Shown here one piece after another: positions 22,658 to 28,327 of a stretch of 28,327 bases of DNA. The stretch comes from Salinarimonas sp052380005. GTDB lineage: Bacteria > Pseudomonadota > Alphaproteobacteria > Rhizobiales > Beijerinckiaceae. Every line of letters begins with the position of its first letter. The stretch's first letter is position 1. The position numbers were made by a program, and so were the translations under genes. The notes under the pieces are model-generated. The model had not been told where the DNA came from, searched no databases, and saw only the letters and a list, made by a program, of their open reading frames with translations. The stretch lies in the NCBI GenBank assembly GCA_052380005.1, contig JBQTCJ010000062.1; one strand, written 5' to 3'.

Positions 22658-23566
22658 TCAGCGTCTCGTCATCGCCTGCGTCAGCGGCCCGGTCGCCTCG
22701 CCGACGAGCTTCGTCGTGGTGTCGGCGATGGCGCGCAGATGGGCGCTCGTGGTCTCGTAGGCCTGGCGGGCGCCGGAGGTCTGCAGCTTGACCGCCTCCG
22801 ACAGCGAGCCGGCGGTCAGCGTCGAGCGCATCAGCGAGAGCGTCAGGTCGGTGTTGGCGCGCATCAGGTCGAGGACCTGGGCGTTCAGCGCCGCCACGCC
22901 GCGGCCGGTCGCCGTGGCGCTCTCGAAGCAGGCCTGGGCCAGCGCCTCGTTGTTCTCGCGGGCCTGCGCGTAGGCGGTGCGCGCACCGTCGGCGCCGGTC
23001 TCGAGCAGGCGGCCGTAGGGCTTCACCAGCTCCTCGGCGGCCGGGATGTGGGCGATGCCGACCGCGGAGAACGCCTCCTCGCGCACGTCCGAATGCTCGT
23101 CGTCGACCGGCGTCGAGGGTGCCGGCGAGGGGGTGGCGAGCCGGGACACGGGCGGAGAGACGGGGCTGCGCGGCGCGAGGGCCGGAGCCGGGATGTCGGA
23201 GGGCACGCGCGCGGAGGCGGGAGCCGGATCCGCGGGCGTCGCCGCCTCGGCGGCCTCGCTCGCCACCGGCTCGGGGCGCGGTGCGGCGGCGGCCTTGAGG
23301 GCGGCCGACTTCAGCGCCGTTGTCTTTCTCGAAGGGGCCTTTCGCGAAGGGGCCTTTCGCGACGGGGTCTTTCGCGCGGAAGCCGTCGCAACGCTCGTCG
23401 TCGCCACGGGTGCCTCCGGCGCGGGGGCCGTCGCAGCGGGGGCGACGGGGGGCTTCTCGGGGACCCGCGCCTCGGCGGGGATGCCGCGCGTGGTGGCGCG
23501 GCGGGCCCGCGCCTTCGACGACGCCGCGACCGCGGTCTTCGGCTTGCTCGTGGTCTCGTCGCTCAT
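22658..23566 (-). CDS. Phasin family protein with long Lys/Ala/Pro-rich N-terminal extension
   Basis: A 302-residue protein in two parts. The C-terminal third (about 175-302: GRLLETGADGARTAYAQARENNEALAQACFESA then MRANTDLTLSLMRSTL) is a helical phasin domain, which coats polyhydroxyalkanoate granules. The N-terminal half (1-155) is low-complexity, Ala/Pro-rich and basic, with tandem S/T-R-K repeats (RKTPSRKAPSRKAPSRKTT) resembling histone H1 or the AlgP/PhaF tails, so it may bind DNA and tether granules to the nucleoid; this is inference. The 15-bp DNA repeat encoding it is listed separately. A GAGGA site lies upstream of ATG 23566. It follows the smaller phasin on the same strand. Confidence 0.85.
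   Translation of the reverse strand: MSDETTSKPKTAVAASSKARARRATTRGIPAEARVPEKPPVAPAATAPAPEAPVATTSVATASARKTPSRKAPSRKAPSRKTTALKSAALKAAAAPRPEPVASEAAEAATPADPAPASARVPSDIPAPALAPRSPVSPPVSRLATPSPAPSTPVDDEHSDVREEAFSAVGIAHIPAAEELVKPYGRLLETGADGARTAYAQARENNEALAQACFESATATGRGVAALNAQVLDLMRANTDLTLSLMRSTLTAGSLSEAVKLQTSGARQAYETTSAHLRAIADTTTKLVGEATGPLTQAMTRR
23331..23375. repeat. Three tandem 15-bp repeats in the phasin gene
   Basis: Units at 23331-23345 and 23346-23360 are identical (GAAGGGGCCTTTCGC); the third (23361-23375) differs at two bases. They encode the basic RK-P/A-S repeats of the phasin N-terminus and keep the frame, so copy number could vary between strains. Confidence 0.85.
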
Positions 23567-23602
23567 CGCTCGTTCCTCGTCTGCGCGCCCGTGTCCCTGA
23601 AT

Positions 23603-23667
23603 GACCCCGGCGCGATCGCGCGCGGCGGGGTCGGTCTCGGGAGAACCGCGGCCCGCCGCGGTCTCCC
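23603..23667 (-). terminator. Two adjacent hairpins after the small phasin gene
   Basis: First hairpin (23639-23667): CCGCGG/CCGCGG extended by an A-T pair and GGGAG/CTCCC with one bulged A and a CCCG loop. Second (23603-23632): GACCCCG/CGGGGTC enclosing CGCGATCGCG. Both lie between the small phasin stop and the larger phasin start. No T-run follows, so they may only weaken read-through or stabilise the mRNA 3' end. Confidence 0.5.
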
Positions 23668-23697
23668 GATCACGCCTTCGCCCTCACGGCGTCGCCG

Positions 23698-24138
23698 TCA
23701 CGCCTTCTTGGCGGGGCCGCCCGTGGGCGCGGCCTTGCCGGCGTCCTTCGCGGCGGCGGTCGCCGCATCGCCGGCCTGCTTCATCGCCGCGGAGGCGTCG
23801 ACGCCGAGCTGGCGCATCTGCTCCTGCATCAGCGCGAACTGGGCCTGCATGAACTCCATCTGGAGCTTCATGGCCTCGGCCGGGTCCTTGGCGCGGATCA
23901 TCTTCTGGGCGTGCTCGAAGCTCGCCTTGAGGTTCGCCTCGGCCATGCCGAATGTCTTCTCGCGCATGTCCTTGGGGTTCATGCCCATGCGCTCGGCCGG
24001 CGCGTCGAAGCTCTCCATCGCGCGCGCGGCGGCGCTGACGAAGCCCTCCATGGCCATGCGGGCCTGCTCGACGCTGCGCTCGGCCATTTCGCGCATCTCG
24101 GCCGGGATCTCGAAGGTGGTGTTGCGCTCGTTCGCCAT
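23698..24138 (-). CDS. Phasin family protein
   Basis: A 146-residue helical protein of the Phasin_2 type, a small amphipathic protein that coats polyhydroxyalkanoate granules. Family features: EIPAEMREMAERSVEQARMAMEGF at the start, KTFGMAEANLKASFEHAQKMIRAKDPAEAMKLQMEFMQAQF in the middle, and an Ala/Lys-rich tail ending GGPAKKA. Its promoter region carries tandem 13-bp repeats (24191-24224) that look like repressor sites. It leads a possible two-phasin unit. Nothing else of PHA metabolism (phaC, phaA, phaB, phaR) is in the window. Confidence 0.92.
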   Translation of the reverse strand: MANERNTTFEIPAEMREMAERSVEQARMAMEGFVSAAARAMESFDAPAERMGMNPKDMREKTFGMAEANLKASFEHAQKMIRAKDPAEAMKLQMEFMQAQFALMQEQMRQLGVDASAAMKQAGDAATAAAKDAGKAAPTGGPAKKA

Positions 24139-24190
24139 GGCGATCCTCCATCGGTCGGCTGCGCCGGCACCACGACGGCGGCCCGGCTCT

Positions 24191-24224
24191 TTGTGCGACG
24201 CAACATAACTCTTGTGCGACGCAA
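24191..24224. promoter_or_regulatory. Tandem 13-bp operator-like repeats at the phasin promoter
   Basis: TTGTGCGACGCAA occurs at 24191-24203 and 24212-24224, start-to-start 21 bp or two helical turns. Each copy holds the palindromic core TGC-N3-GCA, like the CTGC-N3/4-GCAG site described for the PHA repressor PhaR of Paracoccus. PhaR control of the phasin is therefore likely. Confidence 0.75.
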
Positions 24225-24230
24225 AATCAA
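24203..24230 (-). promoter_or_regulatory. Candidate phasin promoter
   Basis: On the minus strand, -35 TTGATT (24230-24225) and -10 TTATGT (24208-24203), 16-bp spacing. One copy of the 13-bp repeat fills the spacer and the other starts at the edge of the -10, so a bound repressor would block polymerase. The repeat placement makes the modest hexamer match more believable. Confidence 0.55.
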
Positions 24231-24303
24231 CAGGCCGTCCGCGACGTTAAGGTTGACGCCGGCTTACCGCCGGGGTCGGGGATGCGTTGCGGGCCGTCCT
24301 GCG

Positions 24304-24318
24304 TTAAACGATGGTTAA
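24304..24318 (+). promoter_or_regulatory. Full CtrA binding site upstream of the PdhS-like kinase
   Basis: TTAA-N7-TTAA, exact match to the CtrA full-site consensus. It lies 58 bp before the chosen start ATG 24377 in the 238-bp gap shared with the divergent phasin gene. TTAA is rare in this GC-rich DNA, so chance is unlikely. An alternative ATG at 24311 falls inside the site, which argues against that start. Confidence 0.8.
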
Positions 24319-24376
24319 GTATGCGCCTGCGACCGCCTTCGCGAAAGGCTCGCGGCGGTGGACGGGGTGCCGAACG

Positions 24377-27300
24377 ATGGGCGAGGGCGGAGAGGCGTGG
24401 GTGGACGAGGCGGCGCGCACGGCGTTCGATGCCTTCGTCGCGCGAGCGGGAACGCGGAGCCCGTTCGCCGTGCGCCCCGTTCTGGTCTGGAGCGCCGACG
24501 CGGGTCTCGTGCTCTACGCGTCCGAGGGCGCACGGGCGCTCGCCGAGACGCTCGTCGTCGACGCGCAGGGCCGCGTGCGCCCGGATCTCGCCCCCCGCGA
24601 CCGGCTCGCCGCGCTCGCCGGGGGCCTCGCGCCGGACGGCGCCGAGCGCCTCGAGCGCCTGCGCTTCCGCCCCGGCCGTCTCGCCGCCCCGATCACGCTC
24701 GCCTGTCGGCGCCTCGTGCTGGAGACCGGCGAGAGCGTCCTCCTCACCGCCTTCCTCGACGAGCCGCCGGTGCTTGCGCCCTTCGTGGGACGCGAGACCG
24801 GCGCGTCCGCGGCCGAGGCCGTGCAGGCGGCGGGGGGCGCGGGGGAGGAGCCGGTGGCCGTCACGTCGCAGGACGCTGCTCACGAGGACGCTGCTCACGA
24901 GGACACGGCTCACGAGGACACGATGGGCCGAGTGACGGTTGCCGAAGAGGCTGCGCCCGAGGACGCCGCGGCGGTGCCGGTCGCGCAAGCTCCCGAGCCC
25001 GAGCCCGAGGCCGAGCCCGAGCCAGAGGCCGAGCCCGAGCCCGAGCCCGAGCCAGAGCCAGAGCCAGAGCCGGATCCGCTGTCGGAGGCGCGCGCGCGCC
25101 TCGCCGGGCGCGGCGTCGTGCGCTTCGTCTGGCGGGCGGACGCGCAGGGGCGCGTGCGCGAGGTTTCGCCGGCCCTGGCCGACACGATCGGCGCCGAGAC
25201 CGCCGCGATCACCGGCCGGGGCTTCGCCGAGATCCTCGCCGACGTCGCCCACGATCCGCGCGACATCGTCGCCGAGCTCGTCGCCCGCGGCGAGACCTTC
25301 AGCGGCCGGACGGTGCTCTGGCGCGTCTCGGGAACGCCCGCCGCGGTCGAGATCGACCTCGCCGGCTTGCCTGCGCGCGTGCGCGGCGAGGGCGGGCGCG
25401 AGATGCGCGGCTTCGGCCTGATCCGCACCGACGCGATCTGCCTCTTCCCGGCGCATCCCGCCGCGGCGCCGCAGGACGAGGGAGCGCAGGACGAGGAGGC
25501 GCAGGAGCAGCACGCGGCGGGCCGCGACGCCGCGGAGGCGGAGGAGTCCGCGCCCGAAGCCCTGCCGCTGGAAACCGACGGGCTCGAGCCGGAGGCGCCC
25601 GCCACCGAGCCGCACTCGACCGAAGCAGCCGACGGCGAGGATCGCGCCACCGAGGATCTCGCCACAGAGCGCATCGCCCCAGAGCACCTCGCCACCGAGG
25701 AGCCCTCGATCGAGGAGCCCTCGATCGGCGAGCCGGAGCGCGCCGCGCCCGAGCCCGACTCCGCGCCCGATTCCGAGCCCGTCGCCGACGCCGCGCCCGC
25801 CGCATACCGCGAGGAGGACGCGGCCTTCGCGCCGCAGGCGCGCTTCGCCGTCGCGGCGGGCGAGCGCTACGAGCCCGCGGCGGAGCTCGCCGCGCCCGTG
25901 GCACTCGCCTCGCTCACGGCGCCCGCGCAGGGGCGGTTCGGGGAGGCGCAGGCGGACCTCGCCGCGTCGCTCGGCGCCCCCCTCGCAGAGCCCCAAGCGA
26001 GCCCCTCGGCACCCTCCTTCGCCACCGAGCCGCGAGAGGACCTCGCCCCCGGCTCGCCGGCGAACGACGTCGATCCGCGCGCGCCTGCGGGCGGCGACGT
26101 CCTGAAGGACGCGCAGAGGCCGGCGGCGGCGTCCACCCCGGCCCTGCGCCTGTCACCCACCGAGCATTCCGCCTTCCGCGAGATCGCCCGTGCGCTCGGC
26201 GCGCGCTACGCGGGCGACGAGGATCCCGACGTCCGCCCGGACGACGCAGCGGGTTCCGCCGTCGCGGCCTTCCCCCCGCGCCCCGCTCGGCCGGCCGGCG
26301 ATCCGCTGGCGGCGGCGGCGCTCGAGCGGATCCCGCTGGGCGTCGTCGTGCATCGCGGCGAGGAGACGCTCTACGCCAACCGCCACCTGCTCGATCTCCT
26401 CGGGCACGCCGACCTCGGCGCCTTCCGCGCCGCGGGCGGCGTCGCCGGCCTTGTGAAGGGCCGGCCCGGCGCGCTCGCGCGCGTCGAGGCGCTCGATCCC
26501 GCCCCCCTGTCGCTCGCGGGGCGCGACGGCGCGAGCTTCGCCGCCGAGGTGCGGCTCTCGACCCTCGATCTCGAGGACGGTCCGGCGAGCCTCCTCGTCG
26601 TGCGCCGCCTGCCCGACAGCGACCCCGTCCACCGCGTGCGCGCGCTCGAGATCGAGGCGGCGCGCCTCGAGGCCGAGCTCGCCGAGCGCGACGCCATCCT
26701 CGACACGGCGACGGACGGCGTCGTCGTCGTCGACGGCGAGGGCCGCATCCACGCGCTCAACCGCGCGGCCCAGGCGCTGTTCGGCTACGAGGCGAACGAG
26801 ATCGCCGGCGAGCCCTTCACGGCGCTGTTCGAGACCGAGAGCCACGCCGCCGCGCTCGACTACCTCGCGAGCCTCGGCCGCAGCGGCGTCGCGAGCCTGC
26901 TCGACGGCGGGCGCGAGGTGCTCGGGCGCGTGCGCCAGGGCGGCGCGATCCCGCTGTTCATGACGCTCGGGCGCGTCGGCGAGGGGGATGTCGCCGAGGG
27001 CGATGTCGGCGAGCCGAGCCCGGGCGAGAGCGGCGGTCGGGCGGGGCGGCGCGAGCCGGCGCGCTTCTGCGCCGTGCTGCGCGACATGACCGCCTTCAGG
27101 CAGGCGGAGGCCGAGCTCACCGAGGCCAAGCGCGCCGCCGAGGCGGCGAGCGCGCAGAAGTCCGACTTCCTCGCCCGCATCTCCCACGAGGTGCGCACGC
27201 CTCTGAACGCCATCATCGGCTTCGCCGAGGTGATGCGCGAGGAGCGCTTCGGCGCCATCGGCAACGAGCGCTACAAGGACTATCTCGCCGACATCCACGC

Positions 27301-27850
27301 CTCGGGCCAGCACGTGCTGAGCCTGATCAACGACCTGCTGGACCTCGCCAAGATCGAGGCGGGGCGCCTGGACCTCGCGTTTCGCGCGGTGGGCGTGAAC
27401 GAGCTCGTGGGCGCGTGCGTCGCGCTGATGCAGCCGGAAGCGGCGCGCGAGCGCATCGTGATGCGAACGAGCCTCCTCGCCAAGCTCCCGCAGGTCGTCG
27501 GCGACGAGCGCTCGCTGCGCCAGATCGTCCTCAACCTGCTCTCCAACGCCGTGCGCTTCACCGATCCCGGCGGCCAGGTCATCGTCTCGACGGCGCTGAC
27601 CGACCGCGGCGAGGTCGCCTTCCGCGTGCGCGACACGGGCATCGGGATGTCGCCGAGCGAGGTGGAAGCCGCCCTCGAGCCCTTCCGCCAGCTCGCCACC
27701 GCCCGCCGCCCGGGCGGCACGGGCCTCGGCCTGCCGCTGACCAAGGCCCTCGTCGAGGCCAACCGCGGCGCCATGACGATCTCCTCGCGCAAGGGGGAGG
27801 GGACCCTGGTGGAGGTGACGTTCCCGGCGACGGTGGGGGCGGGGGTCTGA
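24377..27850 (+). CDS. pdhS: PdhS-like hybrid PAS sensor histidine kinase (cell-cycle type)
   Basis: A 1157-residue kinase with no predicted membrane segment. Order: short N-terminal region (1-150), Glu/His/Asp repeats (AHED), an EP-rich stretch (about 206-234), a PAS-like domain (about 243-350), a long acidic disordered part (about 358-590), two further PAS-like domains (about 644-740 and 775-905), HisKA with phospho-acceptor His937 in ISHEVRTPLNAIIGFAEVM, and HATPase_c with the N box (RQIVLNLLSNAVRF), G1 (RDTGIGM) and GGTGLGLPLTKALVEANR. The catalytic end is very close to Brucella PdhS (EALEPFRQLATA, RDTGIGMS), a DivJ/PleC-type kinase acting on DivK. ATG 24377 is chosen over 24311, which lies in the CtrA box. 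Its role in setting cell asymmetry via DivK is inferred from family. Confidence 0.88.
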   Translation: MGEGGEAWVDEAARTAFDAFVARAGTRSPFAVRPVLVWSADAGLVLYASEGARALAETLVVDAQGRVRPDLAPRDRLAALAGGLAPDGAERLERLRFRPGRLAAPITLACRRLVLETGESVLLTAFLDEPPVLAPFVGRETGASAAEAVQAAGGAGEEPVAVTSQDAAHEDAAHEDTAHEDTMGRVTVAEEAAPEDAAAVPVAQAPEPEPEAEPEPEAEPEPEPEPEPEPEPDPLSEARARLAGRGVVRFVWRADAQGRVREVSPALADTIGAETAAITGRGFAEILADVAHDPRDIVAELVARGETFSGRTVLWRVSGTPAAVEIDLAGLPARVRGEGGREMRGFGLIRTDAICLFPAHPAAAPQDEGAQDEEAQEQHAAGRDAAEAEESAPEALPLETDGLEPEAPATEPHSTEAADGEDRATEDLATERIAPEHLATEEPSIEEPSIGEPERAAPEPDSAPDSEPVADAAPAAYREEDAAFAPQARFAVAAGERYEPAAELAAPVALASLTAPAQGRFGEAQADLAASLGAPLAEPQASPSAPSFATEPREDLAPGSPANDVDPRAPAGGDVLKDAQRPAAASTPALRLSPTEHSAFREIARALGARYAGDEDPDVRPDDAAGSAVAAFPPRPARPAGDPLAAAALERIPLGVVVHRGEETLYANRHLLDLLGHADLGAFRAAGGVAGLVKGRPGALARVEALDPAPLSLAGRDGASFAAEVRLSTLDLEDGPASLLVVRRLPDSDPVHRVRALEIEAARLEAELAERDAILDTATDGVVVVDGEGRIHALNRAAQALFGYEANEIAGEPFTALFETESHAAALDYLASLGRSGVASLLDGGREVLGRVRQGGAIPLFMTLGRVGEGDVAEGDVGEPSPGESGGRAGRREPARFCAVLRDMTAFRQAEAELTEAKRAAEAASAQKSDFLARISHEVRTPLNAIIGFAEVMREERFGAIGNERYKDYLADIHASGQHVLSLINDLLDLAKIEAGRLDLAFRAVGVNELVGACVALMQPEAARERIVMRTSLLAKLPQVVGDERSLRQIVLNLLSNAVRFTDPGGQVIVSTALTDRGEVAFRVRDTGIGMSPSEVEAALEPFRQLATARRPGGTGLGLPLTKALVEANRGAMTISSRKGEGTLVEVTFPATVGAGV
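24992..25077 (+). repeat. GAGCCC/GAGCCA hexamer repeat encoding Glu-Pro tract
   Basis: Near-uninterrupted hexamers encode about 14 Glu-Pro (with Ala) dipeptides in the kinase. A shorter 15-bp type repeat (AHEDA/AHEDT) precedes it at about 24877-24924. Such tracts are rigid, extended linkers and are prone to length change. Confidence 0.8.
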
Positions 27851-27870
27851 CCGGGGGCGGCATTACACGC

Positions 27871-27918
27871 ATGCCGGGTCGGCATCGCGCGCCAGCGCGC
27901 CGACGGCGTGCACCGTCG
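27871..27918. terminator. Weak hairpins between convergent kinase and small gene
   Basis: Short stems ATGCC/GGCAT (27871-27885), GCGCG-CCAG-CGCGC (27887-27900) and CGACGG/CCGTCG (27901-27918) in the 91-bp gap between convergent genes. No T-run. A shared terminator is plausible but only weakly supported. Confidence 0.35.
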
Positions 27919-27941
27919 TCGCCCGGTCGCATCCCCCTCCG

Positions 27942-28139
27942 TCACGCCTCCTCGGCGGAGACGGCGTCGGCGCGCAGGCGCCAGTCGCAGCCCTCGGCGA
28001 GGGCGTAGAGCCGCTCAGCCTCCGCGACCGCCGCCTCACCGTCGTCGGCGTCGACGGTGAGCTCCTTCTGGACCGTGCGATGGTCGTGCCCGGTGTCGTC
28101 GGAGATCGTCTTGTAGAACGTCACACGCCAGCGCGGCAT
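27942..28139 (-). CDS. Small conserved-looking hypothetical protein
   Basis: A 65-residue protein opening MPRWRVTFYKTISDDTGHDHR, predicted to be alternating beta strand and helix, then Ala/Glu-rich; soluble, no signal peptide. A very good ribosome binding site (GGGAGGAAG) sits just before ATG 28139, which supports it as real. Convergent with the kinase. I do not recognise a named family. Confidence 0.75.
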   Translation of the reverse strand: MPRWRVTFYKTISDDTGHDHRTVQKELTVDADDGEAAVAEAERLYALAEGCDWRLRADAVSAEEA

Positions 28140-28249
28140 CGCTTCCTCCCTCGTTGGGTCCGAGACGGCAATGCCCGAACGGCCCTGTCCGTTTCGTCGG
28201 CGGTCGAATCGCGGTTCCCCCGGGGCGTGAAAAAACTTCGCGCGCGCTG

Positions 28250-28278
28250 TTGACCCGGCGGGCGCGGCCTCGTATACC
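28250..28278 (+). promoter_or_regulatory. Near-consensus sigma70 promoter at right edge
   Basis: TTGACC (28250-28255) and TATACC (28273-28278) with exactly 17 bp between. An A-run (28230-28235) lies upstream like an UP element. This is stronger than other promoters seen here and points out of the window to the right; an AGGAGGG follows at 28309. The downstream gene is not present. Confidence 0.75.
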
Positions 28279-28327
28279 CCGGCTCCCGACGCGGCGGGGC
28301 CTTCTCAGGAGGGTTCGGCCGGATCGG

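Noticed and set aside
23331..23375. Tandem 15-bp repeats considered as iteron or attachment site
   Set aside because: They are in frame inside the phasin gene and encode its basic tail; no replication or integrase gene nearby.
24871..25077. Repeats in the kinase gene considered as CRISPR-like array
   Set aside because: Repeats are contiguous, in frame and encode AHED and EP tracts, with no spacers or cas genes.
24358..28008. 1216-codon plus-strand frame overlapping the kinase
   Set aside because: Arg/Gly/Ala-rich translation without domains in another frame of the same strand; the kinase frame carries HisKA and HATPase motifs.
1..28327. tRNA, rRNA, riboswitch, transposase or integrase
   Set aside because: None recognised on either strand; a covariance-model search was not possible here, so small RNAs could be missed.

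Overview
The window is very GC-rich, with strong third-position G/C bias, and reads as chromosome of an alphaproteobacterium, most likely Hyphomicrobiales (Rhizobiales). Evidence for this: an ftsZ-lpxC-bamD-recN order, a mutM/ubiE/ubiB block, a PdhS-type histidine kinase with a full CtrA box in front of it, two phasins, and a TIGR02301-like small secreted protein. Genus is not determinable by eye.

Layout. (1) 1-4667, plus strand, conserved housekeeping: the 3' end of ftsZ with its C-terminal peptide and a strong terminator, then lpxC (lipid A), bamD (outer-membrane assembly lipoprotein) and recN (DNA repair). (2) 4725-6108, minus strand: an unrecognised protein and a LuxR-type regulator with no LuxI nearby, separated by a perfect 8-bp inverted repeat. 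(3) 6190-10172, minus strand: an NCS2/AzgA-like nucleobase permease, a fusion of a YfbR-type HD phosphohydrolase with a phosphoribosyltransferase-like domain, and an MFS transporter, tightly spaced. (4) 10235-17466: a complete C-P lyase core, phnGHIJKLMN on the minus strand, with divergent phnF and a perfect inverted-repeat operator between them. A phn-associated hexapeptide acetyltransferase converges on phnF. (5) 18245-19098: a Nudix hydrolase overlapping a TIGR02301-like gene. (6) 19115-22471: mutM, divergent from ubiE-ubiB. (7) 22658-24138: two phasins on the minus strand with a repressor-like tandem operator at the promoter. (8) 24377-27850: the PdhS-like kinase. (9) 27942-28139: a small unknown gene, and at the right edge a near-consensus sigma70 promoter reading out of the window.

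The most interesting idea is that region 3 serves region 4. The C-P lyase pathway is known to displace adenine from ATP (PhnI/G/H/L) and to end in PRPP (PhnN). A purine-type permease and a phosphoribosyltransferase-like protein lie 62 bp downstream of phnN on the same strand, so the cassette could recycle adenine plus PRPP to AMP. The HD domain might also stand in for PhnP, for which no gene is seen here. This is inference from gene order and motifs. Other regulatory signals worth attention are the CtrA site before pdhS, the tandem 13-bp repeats around the phasin promoter, and the stem with a GAAA loop beside the LuxR gene.
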